Of a stretch of DNA of 64,000 bases, positions 16,212-23,664 are shown piece after piece; the first letter of the stretch is position 1, and every line of letters starts with the position of its first letter. This DNA is from an uncultured Desulfobacter sp. (GTDB lineage: Bacteria; Desulfobacterota; Desulfobacteria; Desulfobacterales; Desulfobacteraceae). The notes under the pieces were generated by a model, which saw only the letters and a program-made list of their open reading frames with translations, was not told where the DNA came from and made no database searches. Made by a program: the position numbers and the translations under genes. The DNA is taken from positions 682,001 to 746,000 of the forward strand of contig NZ_OY761440.1 of assembly GCF_963664415.1 (NCBI RefSeq), written 5' to 3'.

Positions 16212-18926
16212 TTACTGTAAAAATACGGCTTTGGCTTCCCGGGACAATTTCTTGTTCCCCTCATCCCCAAAAAAAAGATTGGTCACCAAAATCAACCCGG
16301 TAAATTCGTGATTTTCTTTGATCAAATCCTTTTTAAATTTTTTTAATATAGGGGCGGGTGCACCACGTAATCCACTTTCGTCAATAATTTTTTCCAGTGT
16401 GGCATTCAACTGTTCAAACATCTCTCGATACATCCCGGGATCTTCCCGCTTCATTTTTTTTGCCTGGTCCGCAAACATAATTTTCATAAAAGGGTCTTTG
16501 AGAACTTCAAGATCCGCCACGCCTTCAGGGAAAAAATCAAACGGGTTAAATTCCCCGTCATCATCATCATCATCATAGTAATAGTCATCATCATAGCCAT
16601 CAAACGGATCATCCAACAAATCATCCAACATTTCAAACTCAAGGTTCTGAAGCGCATAGCGGAAGGGTCCATGGGTATGACGGGAAAGGCGCTCTCCGGC
16701 GGTCTTTAATTTTTTCTTCATTTCAGGATCTGCATCATCTACCAAATCCATGAGCTCATCCACATCCCAGTCATTATCCACGATACCTTCCAGGACAAGG
16801 GCGTAAAAGTCCAACAGCTCATGGTTGGATTCTTTTTTTCCTTTCCGGGTCCGCCTGTGTAATTCAATTTGAAAGGAGGTAAAATTGTCCTGTGAAAGGA
16901 CCCGGTCCATAAACCGGACAAGATCGTCACCGTTCAAATGCTTAAGCACCTTGTTTTCACCCGTTAAGAACACCCGGTGAATCTTGAGATCTGCAAAGAC
17001 ATGTTGCCATTCCCGTGGGAAAGGCGTCAGAAGCAACAACAGCTCGTCCGACGTCAGACGCGCAACCAGCCCAAGTTCCTTTTTAAACAAGGCGTTAATT
17101 TTGTTAAATACCCTTGAATAATCTATTTTGGGTTTGTCCTGAACATCCATGCGAAGCATGGAAACAAGTTTAAGCCTTTGGAATAAAGGAAATTGATCCA
17201 GATTTGATTTAATGTTTTTTTCAGGGATTTTAGGTTGTTCACAAATCTGGTGAAATAATTCTTTTTCCTTTAACAACAGGACATTGGTACCGGTATCAAA
17301 CTCCCGTGCTTTTTCCAGATCCTGCCGGGCCCGTTGATAATTACCTTTATCAACACTCTTATCTGCGGAAATGATAAGGGAAATACTGTGCATATCCTGG
17401 ACCCGGCTGTCATAGGGGGCCAGTTCCATGGCTTTTTTAAGAATAGTTTCGGCTTTCCTGAAGGCGTTTTTACCATGATACAGAGACGCCAGCTCGATAC
17501 AGGGATAGGGATCATCGGGGAATGCCTCACACATGGTAACCAACAACGCTTCCTTGATCTTTTTGGGCTCCCTGCCACTGACATTCTTTCGGACCACCAG
17601 TTCATAAAGCTCTCTGTTACCGGCATCACATTGGATTCCCCGGGCTGCACACTGCATCCATAAGGTGTCTACCCCCCCATCGGAAGAAAGACCGAATCTT
17701 GCTGCGGTTTTGCCGCTCAGCCTCATCAGTGCATCCTGGTTGCTTTCCCAGGCAGCAGCCCTGCACACATATAAAAAAATGGCGGACTCCACCACGGCAA
17801 GGGTCTGGGGATCCGGCTTCGATTTTTTCAGAAGGTCAAGGTATCGGGCCGCATTATCCAGGGGGGTGTCCATGGATAAGATGTTCCGCTTGGTTTGCAG
17901 CAATGGGGCTTTGCGTGGCAGCAATTTTTTTTCAAATGCCAAAAACGCCTTTTCACCGGGAATATCCCGCTGCCACAATGTCTCCACAAGATATTGCCCG
18001 GCATATTCAGGGTCATCCGGCAAAATTTGCTTTGAAAAGGTCATGATCAATTGCTGTAGTGTCTTGTCAAACTGATTTTTTTCTTGCTTTTCAATAATTT
18101 TTTCAGCCGTCTCCCAGGCGTCCAACGGCCCTTCCCACAGGCATGCCGCAAGGATTTTATCTTCTTTGATGCGGGTCTTTTCGTTTACGGATTGAACAGT
18201 TGTACCAAGCACGGATGCAATTTCAGCGAACACGGATGCTTCAGGGATCAGGGAGATGGCCTTGTACATATTCTTATCATCCCCCTGTCCAAACAGCGCC
18301 ATGGCTCTGCAGAACATGCGGATATGTGCAAAGGCGGAACTTCTCGGCAATGCTTTCATTCCGTCGGATGCCTGCTGCCACCGGCCTTTATCCATCAAAG
18401 GGATGCATGCTTTAACAACAGGGGCATCCCGGGAAATAAAAAACGGCGCTTCTTTCTTATCCAAAAAATCCCATCCCCCTTGGGTGACCAGACGGTCGGC
18501 AAGTAAAACACCGACCAGGGGATCCGCCCCTTTCCGGGCAACATATTGTTCGCTGTAGTCCAAGGCTTTCCCGATATCGCACAGTTTAATAACAAAAGCG
18601 ATGCTGTGCTGATCCGTAACGCCGGGGGCCGGCAGATAATTCATGGCCTGTTTCCGTAATGATGCTGCCTCCACCGGCATATTTTTACCGGCAAGTTCCT
18701 CCGCTCTTTGCATATATGCGATGAACAATTTGAGATGCCCCTCCTGGACCTGGTCTTCCGACTTTGAATTTTTAATGGCCAGTTTATACATCGTTATGGC
18801 ATCCCGGGGTTTTTTGTCGAACGTATGCTTGTCTCCTTTTTTCAAAAGGTCATCAAACGTCAATTTTGCAATGTACTGCTGTTTTTCTTTTATTCTTTTT
18901 CTGGTTTTTTTATTTCTTTTTGCCAT
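16212..18926 (-). CDS. large TPR-repeat protein of the chaperone operon
   Basis: A 904-aa soluble protein, first gene of the operon. It opens with a very basic stretch (AKRNKKTRKRIKEK, residues 2-15) that could bind nucleic acid or ribosomes. The body is helical with TPR-like units, for example near 480-545 (PYPCIELASLYHGKNAFRKA) and a further pair following it. Near residues 775-800 there is an intensely acidic run, mostly Asp with Tyr and Gly, followed by a helical C-terminus. I know no named family for the whole protein. A TPR scaffold beside Hsp70 partners suggests client delivery or chaperone docking. That is inference. Confidence 0.7.
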   Translation of the reverse strand: MAKRNKKTRKRIKEKQQYIAKLTFDDLLKKGDKHTFDKKPRDAITMYKLAIKNSKSEDQVQEGHLKLFIAYMQRAEELAGKNMPVEAASLRKQAMNYLPAPGVTDQHSIAFVIKLCDIGKALDYSEQYVARKGADPLVGVLLADRLVTQGGWDFLDKKEAPFFISRDAPVVKACIPLMDKGRWQQASDGMKALPRSSAFAHIRMFCRAMALFGQGDDKNMYKAISLIPEASVFAEIASVLGTTVQSVNEKTRIKEDKILAACLWEGPLDAWETAEKIIEKQEKNQFDKTLQQLIMTFSKQILPDDPEYAGQYLVETLWQRDIPGEKAFLAFEKKLLPRKAPLLQTKRNILSMDTPLDNAARYLDLLKKSKPDPQTLAVVESAIFLYVCRAAAWESNQDALMRLSGKTAARFGLSSDGGVDTLWMQCAARGIQCDAGNRELYELVVRKNVSGREPKKIKEALLVTMCEAFPDDPYPCIELASLYHGKNAFRKAETILKKAMELAPYDSRVQDMHSISLIISADKSVDKGNYQRARQDLEKAREFDTGTNVLLLKEKELFHQICEQPKIPEKNIKSNLDQFPLFQRLKLVSMLRMDVQDKPKIDYSRVFNKINALFKKELGLVARLTSDELLLLLTPFPREWQHVFADLKIHRVFLTGENKVLKHLNGDDLVRFMDRVLSQDNFTSFQIELHRRTRKGKKESNHELLDFYALVLEGIVDNDWDVDELMDLVDDADPEMKKKLKTAGERLSRHTHGPFRYALQNLEFEMLDDLLDDPFDGYDDDYYYDDDDDDGEFNPFDFFPEGVADLEVLKDPFMKIMFADQAKKMKREDPGMYREMFEQLNATLEKIIDESGLRGAPAPILKKFKKDLIKENHEFTGLILVTNLFFGDEGNKKLSREAKAVFLQ

Positions 18927-19250
18927 TCACATACCTTTACCGGACAAAATCATGACCCGCTCTTTGGTGACCACTCAACCTTATAGTTGATCTGAAGTTT
19001 AATCATTATCATAACTATTCTAATAAATAAAACAGGGGCTATTTTAATTTTTTTTTCTTGGAAATCGTTCCCGGCAAAATTAAAGTTTGACCACCAACAC
19101 AAGCATACACCAGGGTTTGACATTCTTGTTTGGTATTGACTTTACCCGGAGCTTAGGTGTAGAAATACGGGATGGATTAAAAGATATAACCGGCTGTTCA
19201 GCCGTTAAAGTAGCTATAGTTTTAATTTTTAAAGGAGAAAAGAGGTTATT
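18927..19250. other. intergenic region upstream of cytochrome gene
   Basis: 324 bases between divergent transcription units. An AACGG/CCGTT-type inverted repeat (AACCGGCTGTTCAGCCGTT) lies at about 19187-19206, 45 bases before the cytochrome ATG, and could be an operator or an mRNA hairpin. TTGACA occurs at about 19116 and TTGACT at about 19135, but I see no convincing -10 partner. AAAGGAG lies about 18 bases before the ATG. No gene or RNA was seen. Confidence 0.45.
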
Positions 19251-19721
19251 ATGAGCAAGAAATTATTTACCATCCTGTTGGCTGCAGGAATTGCCCTGAT
19301 TTTCACTGCTTCCGGAATTCAGGCAGGCACCGAAGTAGGCGACGTTGTTACAATGAAAAGTAAACTTCTGGATGCAAAACGCAAAAAAGGGCCGGATGCA
19401 AAAAAACCGTGCAAACTGGTTGAATTCACCCATAAAAAACACATTGAAGAGTACAAACTCTCTTGCGGAGACTGCCATCATGACAAAGACGGCAAGCCCC
19501 TTGCCGATCTCAAAATGGGTAATGATGTCCAAAAATGTGAAGCGTGCCATACCCACGCAAAGGCCAAAAAAGCAGACAAAACATTCCAGGGTAAATATAA
19601 GAAAAAACCTGTTGACATCATGCACCTTGAATCCGCCATACATGAAAACTGCATTGGCTGCCACAAGGAAAAAGGCCTGAAAGTCGGCACCAAATGTGGC
19701 GACTGCCATAAAAAAATGTAA
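19251..19721 (+). CDS. periplasmic tetrahaem cytochrome c (c3/class III type)
   Basis: A 156-aa secreted protein. Residues 1-24 form a Sec signal peptide ending near IQAG. Four haem motifs are visible: CGDCH (in CGDCHH), CEACH, CIGCH and CGDCH near the C-terminus. His residues in FTHKKH and in HLESAIH are candidates for distal ligands. Size, Lys content and motif number fit the tetrahaem cytochrome c3 group, which moves electrons between periplasmic hydrogenases or formate dehydrogenases and membrane complexes in sulfate reducers. It is a single-gene unit closed by a strong terminator at 19770-19803. Confidence 0.88.
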   Translation: MSKKLFTILLAAGIALIFTASGIQAGTEVGDVVTMKSKLLDAKRKKGPDAKKPCKLVEFTHKKHIEEYKLSCGDCHHDKDGKPLADLKMGNDVQKCEACHTHAKAKKADKTFQGKYKKKPVDIMHLESAIHENCIGCHKEKGLKVGTKCGDCHKKM

Positions 19722-19730
19722 TTATTCCGA

Positions 19731-19803
19731 CAAACGGTTAACTTTTTAACCGTTTGCGGCATATATTTCAAAAGGGGGAAAACCTTATAGTTTTCCCCCT
19801 TTT
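19731..19803. terminator. two hairpins ending the cytochrome gene
   Basis: CAAACGGTTA/TAACCGTTTG forms a 10-bp stem at 19731-19756. A second, 14-bp stem at 19770-19803 pairs AAAAGGGGGAAAAC with GTTTTCCCCCTTTT and is followed by a T-rich stretch. The second is a classic intrinsic terminator for the plus strand. Its A-rich left flank also allows it to stop the convergent molybdopterin gene. Confidence 0.85.
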
Positions 19804-19832
19804 GTATTTACTTTTTCATTTAACGGCAAGAA

Positions 19833-22040
19833 TCACCCAACACACCCCAAACTTGGATCCTGGATGACAATGGTACGCTTTCTGCGTTTCTTTTTCACCT
19901 GACACATCAGGGTTTTGTACACGGGAAATCCGGAAATGGGATCGAACTGCTCAAGATCGGTAAGTACATTGACATTGGCTTTCCGCCAAGATTCAGGGCC
20001 CAATGGCCCGCCGCCGCCTACCGGTGCATACACAAACCCTTTCATTACATTTTCCGTTACGTCGGCCCGCATCTCCACAAACGCCCGAGCCGTTTTCACC
20101 ACAACCGTATCCCCGGTTTCAATCTTTCGTTTTGCGGCATCCTCAGGATTCATCTGAACCATGGGATCCGGGTATTTTTCAATAAAATCAGGTATGGCCC
20201 GAAGACAGGATTTCATGTCCGGTTTAAAAGGCCCCGTGCCAAGGATCAAAGGAAACCGGTTGGTTAACAAAGGACGGCTGACAGGGGTTTCAAAGGACTC
20301 TTCATACTTTGGTAACCCGTCATATCCCATCTGCTCAAGCAGAGTGGATTTAATCTCAAACTTGCCCGACGGGGTTTCAAAACCCGGCTTTCCGTCTTTT
20401 CGCAAACCGCCGGTTTCCCATTTCCGGTAGGTCATGGGGTCTGCCGGCTTTCGCACTGTCAGCCGCCTATCCTGTTCCATATCCGCCCGGGTAATACCGG
20501 TACCGTTTAAAACCAAATCCAGCAGTTCGGCCTCATCCGCAGGGAACTTCTCGGCATATCCAAGTTTTTGGGCAAGTGCCGTTAAAATAGTAAAGCAGGG
20601 CTTGCTGTCCCCTACCGGATCAATCATTTTTTCGCGCAACCGCACCGCATTACCGTAAAAGCAATAGGATGATTGCTCAAAGGCGGTGGTGGCCGGCAGC
20701 ACAATATCCGCCCAAGCCGCATCCCGGGTAAGCTGCAGATCAATGGAAACCATAAAATCCAGAGCATCAAAGGCCTTTTGCCACAAAATGGGGTTGGGCC
20801 AGGAGGTCAGAATGGACGCACCAAGAATAAACAAGCCGTGGATCTTATACGGATCACCATCTAAAATGGATTTGGGCAAACGGCTGGCATGGGGCTCGCC
20901 CCCGCAGAAATGGGCGTAGGCCGGAAAATGGCCTGCACCAATGGATTTATCAAACCCAGGGCTTGGAATCTGGTGATCTTTGCTCAAATGAATCTGATTT
21001 TCACGGGGGACAAAACAGCGCCCCCCCTCAACATCCAATTGTCCGGCCAGAGCCCAGAGCACCATGACGGCCCGGATGTTCTGCACGCCGGATTTGGTGT
21101 ATTCCAGCCCCGTATACATCACATAGCTTGCGCCTTCGGCATCGGCAATCTCTTCGGCCAGTTCCATAATCAGATCCTGGGGTACACCGGTGATATCCGA
21201 AACGTTTCCAGGGGTAAATTCCTTGACATATTCGGCAAACTCATCATACCCAACAGTCCACTCCTGCACAAAGGCCTGATCAATTAAATTCTCCCGGATC
21301 AGAATATGACACAGCCCCAGGGCAAGGGCGCCGTCAGAGCCTGGCCGAATGGGCACCCACAGACTGTCCGGCAGCTTGGCAGACGCAGTCTGCCTGGGAT
21401 CAATGACAATGATCCTTGCCCCTTCATGGGCTGCCCGGACCAGGCGTCCGAACATAGCCGGGGGCGTGGATGTGGACGGGTCAGTACCCCAGACAAAAAT
21501 AAGATCTGAATTATCCACATCGGAAAACATGTCCGTGTGCAGACAGCCACACGTCACCTGGGGCGCCAGCACACCCAGGGAGGTGTAGCAAGGTGCGCCC
21601 ACGCCAAAGGTATTAGGCGATCCATAGGGAAACAAAATGCTTGAGGCAAGATAAATGTGGGAACCGCCGAGCTGGAATGCATCCTTAAAGGCCCGCTCGT
21701 AGGACCCTGTACCGGCGTAGAACCCTAGTGCCTGAGGGCCGTGTTCCGCCTTAATGGCCGCCATCTTTTCAGCGATAATATCAAAGGCATCTTCCCAACT
21801 GATGGGTTCAAAATCCAGCTTTCCCTTGGGCCCTTTCCGTTTCAACGGTTGTTTGATACGGGCATCGGAATAGATAATCTGTTTTGCACTATCCGCCATG
21901 GGACAAAGCACTTCACCCATGGGCGCCTCGGGATCAGGGGTAAGGCGGTCAATCCTACCGTCATCATCAAAATGTACAATAACACCGCACCCGGGGCTGT
22001 GGAAACATAAGCCGCATATTCCTGGTTTCTGTTCTGCCAA
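19833..22040 (-). CDS. molybdopterin oxidoreductase (DMSO reductase family), cytoplasmic type
   Basis: A 735-aa catalytic subunit. Cysteines 9, 12, 18 and 46 form the N-terminal [4Fe-4S] site (C-x2-C-x5-C-x27-C). The MGD-binding body follows, and residues about 610-735 form the C-terminal dinucleotide-binding domain. GAPCYTS supplies a candidate Cys ligand to Mo or W. There is no Tat signal, so it probably stays in the cytoplasm. The length and single-subunit look resemble the acetylene hydratase and thiosulfate/polysulfide reductase branches, but the Asp that follows the second Cys in acetylene hydratase is Phe here. The substrate is unknown. Start is TTG behind GGGAGG. A methyltransferase gene lies 15 bases upstream. 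Confidence 0.8.
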   Translation of the reverse strand: MAEQKPGICGLCFHSPGCGVIVHFDDDGRIDRLTPDPEAPMGEVLCPMADSAKQIIYSDARIKQPLKRKGPKGKLDFEPISWEDAFDIIAEKMAAIKAEHGPQALGFYAGTGSYERAFKDAFQLGGSHIYLASSILFPYGSPNTFGVGAPCYTSLGVLAPQVTCGCLHTDMFSDVDNSDLIFVWGTDPSTSTPPAMFGRLVRAAHEGARIIVIDPRQTASAKLPDSLWVPIRPGSDGALALGLCHILIRENLIDQAFVQEWTVGYDEFAEYVKEFTPGNVSDITGVPQDLIMELAEEIADAEGASYVMYTGLEYTKSGVQNIRAVMVLWALAGQLDVEGGRCFVPRENQIHLSKDHQIPSPGFDKSIGAGHFPAYAHFCGGEPHASRLPKSILDGDPYKIHGLFILGASILTSWPNPILWQKAFDALDFMVSIDLQLTRDAAWADIVLPATTAFEQSSYCFYGNAVRLREKMIDPVGDSKPCFTILTALAQKLGYAEKFPADEAELLDLVLNGTGITRADMEQDRRLTVRKPADPMTYRKWETGGLRKDGKPGFETPSGKFEIKSTLLEQMGYDGLPKYEESFETPVSRPLLTNRFPLILGTGPFKPDMKSCLRAIPDFIEKYPDPMVQMNPEDAAKRKIETGDTVVVKTARAFVEMRADVTENVMKGFVYAPVGGGGPLGPESWRKANVNVLTDLEQFDPISGFPVYKTLMCQVKKKRRKRTIVIQDPSLGCVG

Positions 22041-22055
22041 ACCAAATACCTCCCT

Positions 22056-23009
22056 CTATATCGTTTCTCTTTGGGCAACAACAAACTGGGAGATAATATG
22101 CTCCCACAAATTTTGGGTTTTCCTGATTTTCCACAACACCTGCCCCATATCCTGAATCGCAAACCCCGGAGAAAACACAGATTCCGAGTCCTGGAGTATT
22201 CTGCAGATATTATCCATACCAAACCCCTTGAAAGGTCCTTCGTTAGTGCCCCCAAGCCAAAACTCAGGGCTGTTGACGCTCTCGTCCCAGGAAAAGGGAT
22301 CGGAAAAAAGGAACCGGGCATCTTTTTCAACCATGACGCGGTTGGCTTGGGCCAAATGCAGCAACGGGTTCGGCACCTTTTCAAGAATATTGACCGAACT
22401 TACCGATGAAAACCGCCGGGAACGAAAAGGCAATGCCATGGCATCGGCAACAATAAATTCAGCCTGTTCAAAGCCAAATGCGGGGTCCAGCTCACATGAG
22501 CGTTTTTCCGTAATCTGCCCTTCCATGATCAATTCAAATGCCAGTCTTTTTTTGGCGGCAAGTTCCCGGGCGGCCCGTACAAAGGAAATTGAGGTATCAA
22601 GTCCCACCGCCCGGTCATGGGTTTTGGTCATCTCAAAGGTCAACCGCCCCACGGAACACCCGATATCAAGGGCCCAACCGGAGCGTTGGGAACCAAATGC
22701 CCGGGCCCATTTTTGATAAGCATCCGTGGCATCAGGACCATTAAAAAATTCTGAATAGTGACTCCATAAATAGGATGAAAGCATGGAAAAAGAGTTATAT
22801 CCAGTTGCATCCTGAATAATGGGCAGGGTCTGTTCAGGCACGACCACGGCAATCCCTTCGTGGATCTCATACACCTGTTTGCATTGGGGGCAGACCAGAT
22901 GCCCCTCAATAATGTCATCACCCGTTTCCGTACGGATATCAAGATTAAGTACATTCTCACTGTCCAGGCATTGGGGACAGATCAACTCTTCAATCAACCA
23001 TTTTTTCAT
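22056..23009 (-). CDS. SAM-dependent methyltransferase with Trm112-like zinc ribbon
   Basis: 317 aa from the chosen ATG, which has AGGAG seven bases upstream. An in-frame extension to 23165 exists but has no ribosome-binding site and a poor N-terminus. Two CPQC pairs (near residues 11 and 46) form a Trm112-like zinc ribbon. A class I methyltransferase fold follows, with motif I LDIGCSVGRLTFEM. It is cotranscribed with the molybdopterin oxidoreductase 15 bases downstream, which suggests a role in cofactor or substrate chemistry for that enzyme, but the target cannot be read from the sequence. Confidence 0.75.
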   Translation of the reverse strand: MKKWLIEELICPQCLDSENVLNLDIRTETGDDIIEGHLVCPQCKQVYEIHEGIAVVVPEQTLPIIQDATGYNSFSMLSSYLWSHYSEFFNGPDATDAYQKWARAFGSQRSGWALDIGCSVGRLTFEMTKTHDRAVGLDTSISFVRAARELAAKKRLAFELIMEGQITEKRSCELDPAFGFEQAEFIVADAMALPFRSRRFSSVSSVNILEKVPNPLLHLAQANRVMVEKDARFLFSDPFSWDESVNSPEFWLGGTNEGPFKGFGMDNICRILQDSESVFSPGFAIQDMGQVLWKIRKTQNLWEHIISQFVVAQRETI

Positions 23010-23377
23010 AGCAGCTCCTATTTCATACCAAAACCCGTTTAACCATATGCGTACAACCAATTGTAATTCGTATTGATATAGACATGTATAGGCAGGATTA
23101 TCAGCGAAACAATTTGATCTATAGATTTTTTCAAAAAGCGTCGGTATCAGGTATATCACCCGCATCCAGTAGAATCAACATTTTGAAGATCCAAGGTATT
23201 CTATACGTGCAGAAAAATGCCTAAACCAACAAGTTAAACCGGCACTTTGATGAAATGTCTGAGTATCAAAATGTGAGAGGCCCAATGCCTGTGGCCTGGC
23301 AAAAGCTTATCATCAGCTTTTGTTTATTCTCTATATTTTGATTGACAAAAAACAAGCTGTTGTCCTAATAAGAATTC
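23010..23377. other. intergenic, one hairpin
   Basis: 368 bases without a credible gene once the methyltransferase start is placed at 23009. A hairpin with arms CAAAAGCT and AGCTTTTG (23300-23322) is followed by a T-rich stretch and could end plus-strand transcription. Nothing else was recognised. Confidence 0.45.
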
Positions 23378-23473
23378 TATATGAAAGTACCAATAAGTTG
23401 CTAAGCTACTTTCATGTTTTATTGTAGTTTAAGCATAGGTGTTGATAGACCAGGCCAGCCCATAACTGTCATT
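23378..23473 (+). repeat. palindromic repeat family A, copy 4
   Basis: Forward single unit: the ATATGAAAGTACCAA..TTTCATG arm pair, then a decayed first arm (GTAGTTTAAGCATAGGTG) and the conserved TTGATAGACCAGGCCAGCCC. The first arm carries several changes that weaken the GGGC hairpin. It is paired with the reverse-oriented copy at 23569-23664, about 95 bases away. Confidence 0.7.
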
Positions 23474-23568
23474 CGTTGACGCTAAATATAAATTCGGCTT
23501 ATTCAAGAGTTTTGTAAAAATTATCGCGGACATATTTACACAGATGAGGGACCCGTTAGTTATTTGCT

Positions 23569-23664
23569 TATAACGGCCATGGGCTGACCTGACAGATCAG
23601 CTGCCAGGCACAGCCCACAACAAAGGTTGAAAGATCTTGGTAAGTTACCCAGTCTTTCATATAA
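23569..23664 (-). repeat. palindromic repeat family A, copy 5, at IS110 left edge
   Basis: Reverse unit: AACGGCCATGGGCTGACCTG...CCAGGCACAGCCCACAAC, followed by GAAAGATCTTGGTAAG/CCCAGTCTTTC arms. It ends in TTTCATATAA (23655-23664), exactly where the IS110 element begins. The same TTTCATATAA reappears after the element at 25399-25408. Copy 1 shows the uninterrupted form of this edge at 279-288. Confidence 0.75.

Noticed and set aside
16557..16590. Run of TCATCATCA triplets considered as a microsatellite
   Set aside because: It encodes the acidic Asp stretch of the TPR protein in frame and alternates with TAG-like Tyr codons, so a coding explanation is enough.
19107..19160. Possible further family A repeat unit upstream of the cytochrome gene
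   Set aside because: Only the short GAGCTTAGGTGTAGA stretch resembles the family. No partner arm or flanking GAAAG hairpin is present.
23010..23165. 52-codon N-terminal extension of the methyltransferase
   Set aside because: The internal ATG at 23009 has an ideal AGGAG site and begins directly before the zinc ribbon. The extension has neither.
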